Shown here: piece after piece, positions 61,254-64,000 of the stretch
Layout: the number at the start of each line of letters is the position of its first letter
Numbering within the stretch: the stretch's first letter is position 1
Assembly: GCF_001438705.1 (NCBI RefSeq)
Contig: NZ_JQBP01000003.1
Location: 158,610 to 222,609 of the forward strand
Source of the DNA: Weissella kandleri
GTDB lineage: Bacteria > Bacillota > Bacilli > Lactobacillales > Lactobacillaceae
Direction: 5' to 3'
DNA: 64,000 nt
The notes under the pieces: model-generated
What the model saw: the letters and a program-made list of their open reading frames with translations, nothing else
Databases searched by the model: none
What the model was told of the DNA's origin: nothing
Made by a program: the position numbers and the translations under genes

Positions 61254-62444
61254 TTATTCTTCACCTTCGTCAATATCTAAATCAATATCATCGACTTCCG
61301 TTTCAGCTGGCTTAGCTTCTTCGTCTTCATCCGTTGACACGGTAAGCTCCGCATCAGCATCTAATTCAACTGGTGCATCCAAGTAGGACTTTCGAACCAA
61401 ATCAAAGATCTCGTCATAAACAGCCTTGTTTTCAGGGTCATTCAGCCAGTTCATAACATTAACTTTTCCTTGACCAATTTTGGTACCATTATAAGAGAAC
61501 CATGAACCGGCTTTCTTAATAATATCCTTATCCACCGCTAAATCAATCAACTCACCAGTCTTGGAAATTCCCTTTCCAAACATAATCTCAATTTCAACTT
61601 CGCGGAAAGGTGGCGCCACCTTGTTTTTGACCACCTTGATGTGGGTCGTATTACCCACCTTAACCTTGTCTTCATCCTTGCTACCCTTACCAGAATCAAT
61701 GCTTCCACGCCGCCGCACGTCTAGTCGTACCGTTGAATAGAATTTCAAAGCACGTCCGCCCGGCGTTGTCTCAGGATTTCCAAACATCACCCCAATCTTT
61801 TCTCGCAATTGATTAATGAAAATAACTGTCGTTCCCATTTTCAAAATGGCTCCTGACAATTTACGCAAGGCCGATGACATCATTCGTGCTTGTAAACCAA
61901 CGGTCGTATCACCAATCGCCCCGTCAATTTCGGCCTTAGGAGTTAATGCAGCAACCGAATCAATGACAATTAAGTCCACTGCTCCTGATTTGATCAATTC
62001 TTCAGCAATTGAGAGCCCTTGCTCACCAGTATCTGGCTGAGACAAAAGCAAATCATCAACTTTAACGCCCAAATTCCGGGCATATTCGACATCCATGGCA
62101 TTTTCCGCGTCAACATACGCGACCGTTCCCCCCTCAGCTTGTACTTCAGCTGCGGCATGTAATGCCAAAGTCGTCTTACCTGATGATTCAGGTCCATAAA
62201 TTTCGATAATTCGTCCCTTTGGATAACCACCGATTCCCAAAGCAATATCTAACTTCAAAGATCCCGTTGAAAATGATTCCACTTTCGTAAATTTTGAATC
62301 ACCCATCCGAATCACGGATCCTTTTCCAAAATTCTTTTCAATTTTCTTTAATGCATCATCTAATGCTTTTTTACGGGCTTTAGGTTCTGTAATTTTTCCT
62401 TCTAGCTTTTTTGAAGGATTAATGTTCTTTCCTGACGTTGCCAT
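61254..62444 (-). CDS. recA: Recombinase RecA
   Basis: RecA forms filaments on single-stranded DNA for recombination and SOS signalling. The 396-residue protein has Walker [10 protein letters not shown] near residue 84, the Walker B-like [14 protein letters not shown] near 155, and the RecA signature [16 protein letters not shown] near 233. The C-terminus is extended by about 45 very acidic residues. It follows pncC by 43 bp without a terminator, the usual arrangement. No SOS box was found upstream, in line with an unusual LexA in this window. Confidence 0.98.
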   Translation of the reverse strand: MATSGKNINPSKKLEGKITEPKARKKALDDALKKIEKNFGKGSVIRMGDSKFTKVESFSTGSLKLDIALGIGGYPKGRIIEIYGPESSGKTTLALHAAAEVQAEGGTVAYVDAENAMDVEYARNLGVKVDDLLLSQPDTGEQGLSIAEELIKSGAVDLIVIDSVAALTPKAEIDGAIGDTTVGLQARMMSSALRKLSGAILKMGTTVIFINQLREKIGVMFGNPETTPGGRALKFYSTVRLDVRRRGSIDSGKGSKDEDKVKVGNTTHIKVVKNKVAPPFREVEIEIMFGKGISKTGELIDLAVDKDIIKKAGSWFSYNGTKIGQGKVNVMNWLNDPENKAVYDEIFDLVRKSYLDAPVELDADAELTVSTDEDEEAKPAETEVDDIDLDIDEGEE

Positions 62445-62487
62445 AAATTTATAGCCTCCGTTTTTTTGTTATTACATTAAGTATAAC

Positions 62488-62979
62488 CTAATTGTTTTCG
62501 TTTGTAACTACTTTATTTAATTCACTTAAGACCCAAGCTGCCCCAGCTTGAACAGCCGCCATTCTGACTGTGTCACGAGTGCCTTTAAAATTAAATTGGC
62601 GTGCTAAAACCTGATTTTTGGGGGCAGCTACTCCAATCCAAACCTCTCCTGCAAGATGTCCTTCCAGCGCATCGGGGCCCGCCACTCCTGTAAAACTAAT
62701 CGCCCAATCCGTTGATAACTGCTGCTGAGCTCCTTTGGCCATGGCCTTAGCAACTTCGGCCGAGACAACTCCATATTCTTGAATCAAAGGCGCTGGCACC
62801 CCAACTAATTGCGTTTTAGCCTCCGGACTATACGTCACAAACGCGCCTGGCAAAACCTTTGAAATTCCTGGCACCTGCGTCAAGGAACTACTAAAAAGGC
62901 CGCCCGTCAAACTTTCCGCTGACGTTAACGTTTGTCCTACTTGAATTAATTTTTTACCTAATTGTTGCACTTTTTCCAT
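62488..62979 (-). CDS. pncC: Nicotinamide-nucleotide amidase (CinA C-terminal domain only)
   Basis: The 163-residue protein corresponds to the CinA C-terminal domain alone, an amidase that converts NMN to nicotinic acid mononucleotide. The catalytic-domain motifs TSAESLTGGLFSSSLTQVPG near 18-37 and ISFTGVAGPDALEGHLAGEVWIG near 93-115 are present. The N-terminal COG1058 domain of full-length CinA is absent. The start is ATG 62979, 7 nt after GAGG. It stands immediately before recA, the position of cinA in competent Gram-positives. Confidence 0.9.
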   Translation of the reverse strand: MEKVQQLGKKLIQVGQTLTSAESLTGGLFSSSLTQVPGISKVLPGAFVTYSPEAKTQLVGVPAPLIQEYGVVSAEVAKAMAKGAQQQLSTDWAISFTGVAGPDALEGHLAGEVWIGVAAPKNQVLARQFNFKGTRDTVRMAAVQAGAAWVLSELNKVVTNENN

Positions 62980-63067
62980 TACATACCTCAATTCTAATCA
63001 CTCGACGCCAAAATACCAGCCAAGGCATCCCACTCTATTTATTAAGAACCCTTCCTGAGTTCAAAGG

Positions 63068-63103
63068 AAAAAAAAGATACCATTGATGCCAATGATACCT
63101 TTT
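63068..63103 (-). terminator. pgsA terminator
   Basis: On the minus strand a 13-bp stem with two wobble pairs, AAAGGTATCATTG with CAATGGTATCTTT, is followed by a T run. It separates pgsA from pncC-recA. Confidence 0.75.
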
Positions 63104-63108
63104 ATAAT

Positions 63109-63684
63109 CTATTTAAATCCATCCGCAAACACAAAGCGAGCCTTTACAAAATAATCAATTCCTGAATAAATCGTGAAGAACAACGCAATTCCCAGCATAA
63201 TTTCCGCAAAAGGAATTCCAAAACTTCGGAAAATGATATTATGCAAAAGGTAAAAGGTGATGGCGAGCATCTGCGTGGATGTCTTAATCTTACCAGGCAT
63301 CGCAGCCGCCATTACAGTCCCATTATTTTCAACAATTAATGTCCGTAATCCAGTCACCGCTAACTCCCGAATGACAATCAATGCAACCACCCAAGCTGGA
63401 ACCCATTGAAATTGAACAAAGAACACCAATGCAGTCATCACTAATAACTTGTCTGCAAGGGGATCAGCAAATTTACCAAAGTTAGTCACCAAATGTTGAC
63501 GCCGAGCAATTTGACCATCCGCAGTATCAGTTAACGAAGCCACCACAAAGATAATTGTTGCAATTAGATGCGTCGTGGGCAATTGCGCATCGCCGCCCCA
63601 AATATTAGTCGGTAACATTAAAACAATGGCAAAAATAGGAATTAAGATAATCCGAAAAACGGTTAATTTATTTGGTAAATTCAT
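63109..63684 (-). CDS. pgsA: CDP-diacylglycerol-glycerol-3-phosphate 3-phosphatidyltransferase
   Basis: PgsA makes phosphatidylglycerol phosphate, the committed step to phosphatidylglycerol. The 191-residue membrane enzyme starts MNLPNKLTVFRIILIP. It has the CDP-alcohol phosphotransferase motif DTADGQIARRQHLVTNFGKF with its Asp residues near 53-72 (family pattern DG..AR...G...D), followed by DPLADK. Four to five helices follow. It lies 12 bp after rodZ on the same strand. Confidence 0.95.
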   Translation of the reverse strand: MNLPNKLTVFRIILIPIFAIVLMLPTNIWGGDAQLPTTHLIATIIFVVASLTDTADGQIARRQHLVTNFGKFADPLADKLLVMTALVFFVQFQWVPAWVVALIVIRELAVTGLRTLIVENNGTVMAAAMPGKIKTSTQMLAITFYLLHNIIFRSFGIPFAEIMLGIALFFTIYSGIDYFVKARFVFADGFK

Positions 63685-63696
63685 AGTATCGACCTA

Positions 63697-64000
63697 TTAA
63701 TGTTGGCTTGAAGCAACTGGGGCTTGAGCGGACGTAATGTTCAAAACTGCTTGCCAAACGAAACCGGTATTATTTAACTTCACATCTTCACCATTGAATT
63801 GTAACTTCAAATTATTAGCATTTCCGATTTGAACACTAACCCCGGTGACGGTATTGTCAACGACAATCTCCTTAGTCTCATTGGCGTGCACTGTTCCAGA
63901 ATACAAAACTGCCCCCGTATTTGACTTAATTTGATTCCATGAATCACCATTCGTACCAACCAAAGTTAACTTACGCTCACCTTCTGCTGGGACTTTAACC
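63697..64000 (-). CDS. rodZ: RodZ-type cytoskeletal protein, C-terminal part only
   Basis: The frame is open to the right edge, so only the last 100 or so residues are visible. They form the extracytoplasmic DUF4115-type beta domain of RodZ (RKLTLVGTNGDSWNQIKSNT, VLYSGTVHANETKEIVV, VQIGNANNLKLQFNG). RodZ links MreB to the elongasome, and the rodZ-pgsA-cinA-recA order is standard in lactobacilli. The N-terminal helix-turn-helix and membrane segment lie outside the window. Confidence 0.8.
   Translation of the reverse strand, partial: VKVPAEGERKLTLVGTNGDSWNQIKSNTGAVLYSGTVHANETKEIVVDNTVTGVSVQIGNANNLKLQFNGEDVKLNNTGFVWQAVLNITSAQAPVASSQH

Noticed and set aside
1-64000. CRISPR arrays, tRNA or rRNA genes, complete insertion sequences, prophage genes
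   Set aside because: No regularly spaced repeats, cloverleaf-like sequences, transposase motifs or phage structural genes were noticed on either strand. A covariance or repeat search could still reveal something missed by eye.

Overview
The window looks like chromosomal DNA from a Gram-positive, moderately AT-rich lactic acid bacterium of the family Lactobacillaceae, most likely the Leuconostoc/Weissella side of it. That placement is an inference from gene content: T-box leaders, CcpA-type cre sites, CoiA/MecA competence proteins, DUF1831, type 2 GalT, a GPH sugar permease and a RecA-PncC-PgsA-RodZ cluster. No rRNA or tRNA gene was seen to settle the genus. Almost all genes are on the minus strand; only an AraC regulator, plsC, lexA and a yslB-like gene run on plus.

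Layout. 1-3.1 kb: 5' part of dnaI, an unknown gene, a CPBP membrane protease, a small membrane protein and a Cof-type HAD phosphatase. 3.2-9.9 kb: an accessory block with a tyrosine recombinase and an hsdR that lacks hsdM and hsdS, then an ABC exporter with its MarR regulator. 10-16.1 kb: nagB, a divergent AraC regulator and a lacS-type permease/galK/galT operon under a perfect cre site. 16.4-22.2 kb: two MFS transporters, a T-box-controlled amino-acid ABC transporter (specifier probably CAC, histidine) and a solitary mreD. 22.4-29.9 kb: T-box/glyQ/glyS, pepF, coiA, a PTS IIB-like protein without its cysteine, and mecA. 30-42.2 kb: a MscL-like protein, dnaD, yitT, recD2/small ORF/cca, a TPR protein, gpmB, purB, DUF1831, a phosphoesterase, rdgB, murI and a HAD gene broken by a 23-bp tandem duplication. 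42.3-49.7 kb: a deoxynucleoside kinase, glmS and the classic rpsB-tsf-pyrH-frr run. 49.8-56.4 kb: plsC, yneF, ynzC, lexA, apt, recJ, rnz and plsY. 56.7-64 kb: a probable ADP-ribosylglycohydrolase pseudoenzyme, a yslB-like gene, map, a VIT-VIT-perR operon under a near-perfect PerR box, recA, pncC, pgsA and the 3' end of rodZ.

How the parts work together. nagB and glmS, the opposing steps at glucosamine-6-phosphate, share ATTGGTATA-type operators that fit a NagR/GntR repressor lying outside the window. The galactose operon is under carbon catabolite control. Iron/manganese VIT transporters and PerR form an autoregulated unit. CoiA and MecA point to a competence programme.

Most of the window is ordinary core genome. 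The points worth a second look are mostly broken or repurposed conserved proteins: a LexA missing both the Ala-Gly cleavage site and the usual catalytic lysine, an ADP-ribosylglycohydrolase missing both metal-binding motifs, a PTS IIB-like protein without the phospho-cysteine, a GlmS whose nucleophilic cysteine is residue 4, and an orphan hsdR next to a lox-like palindrome. I did not see a clear new multi-gene system.
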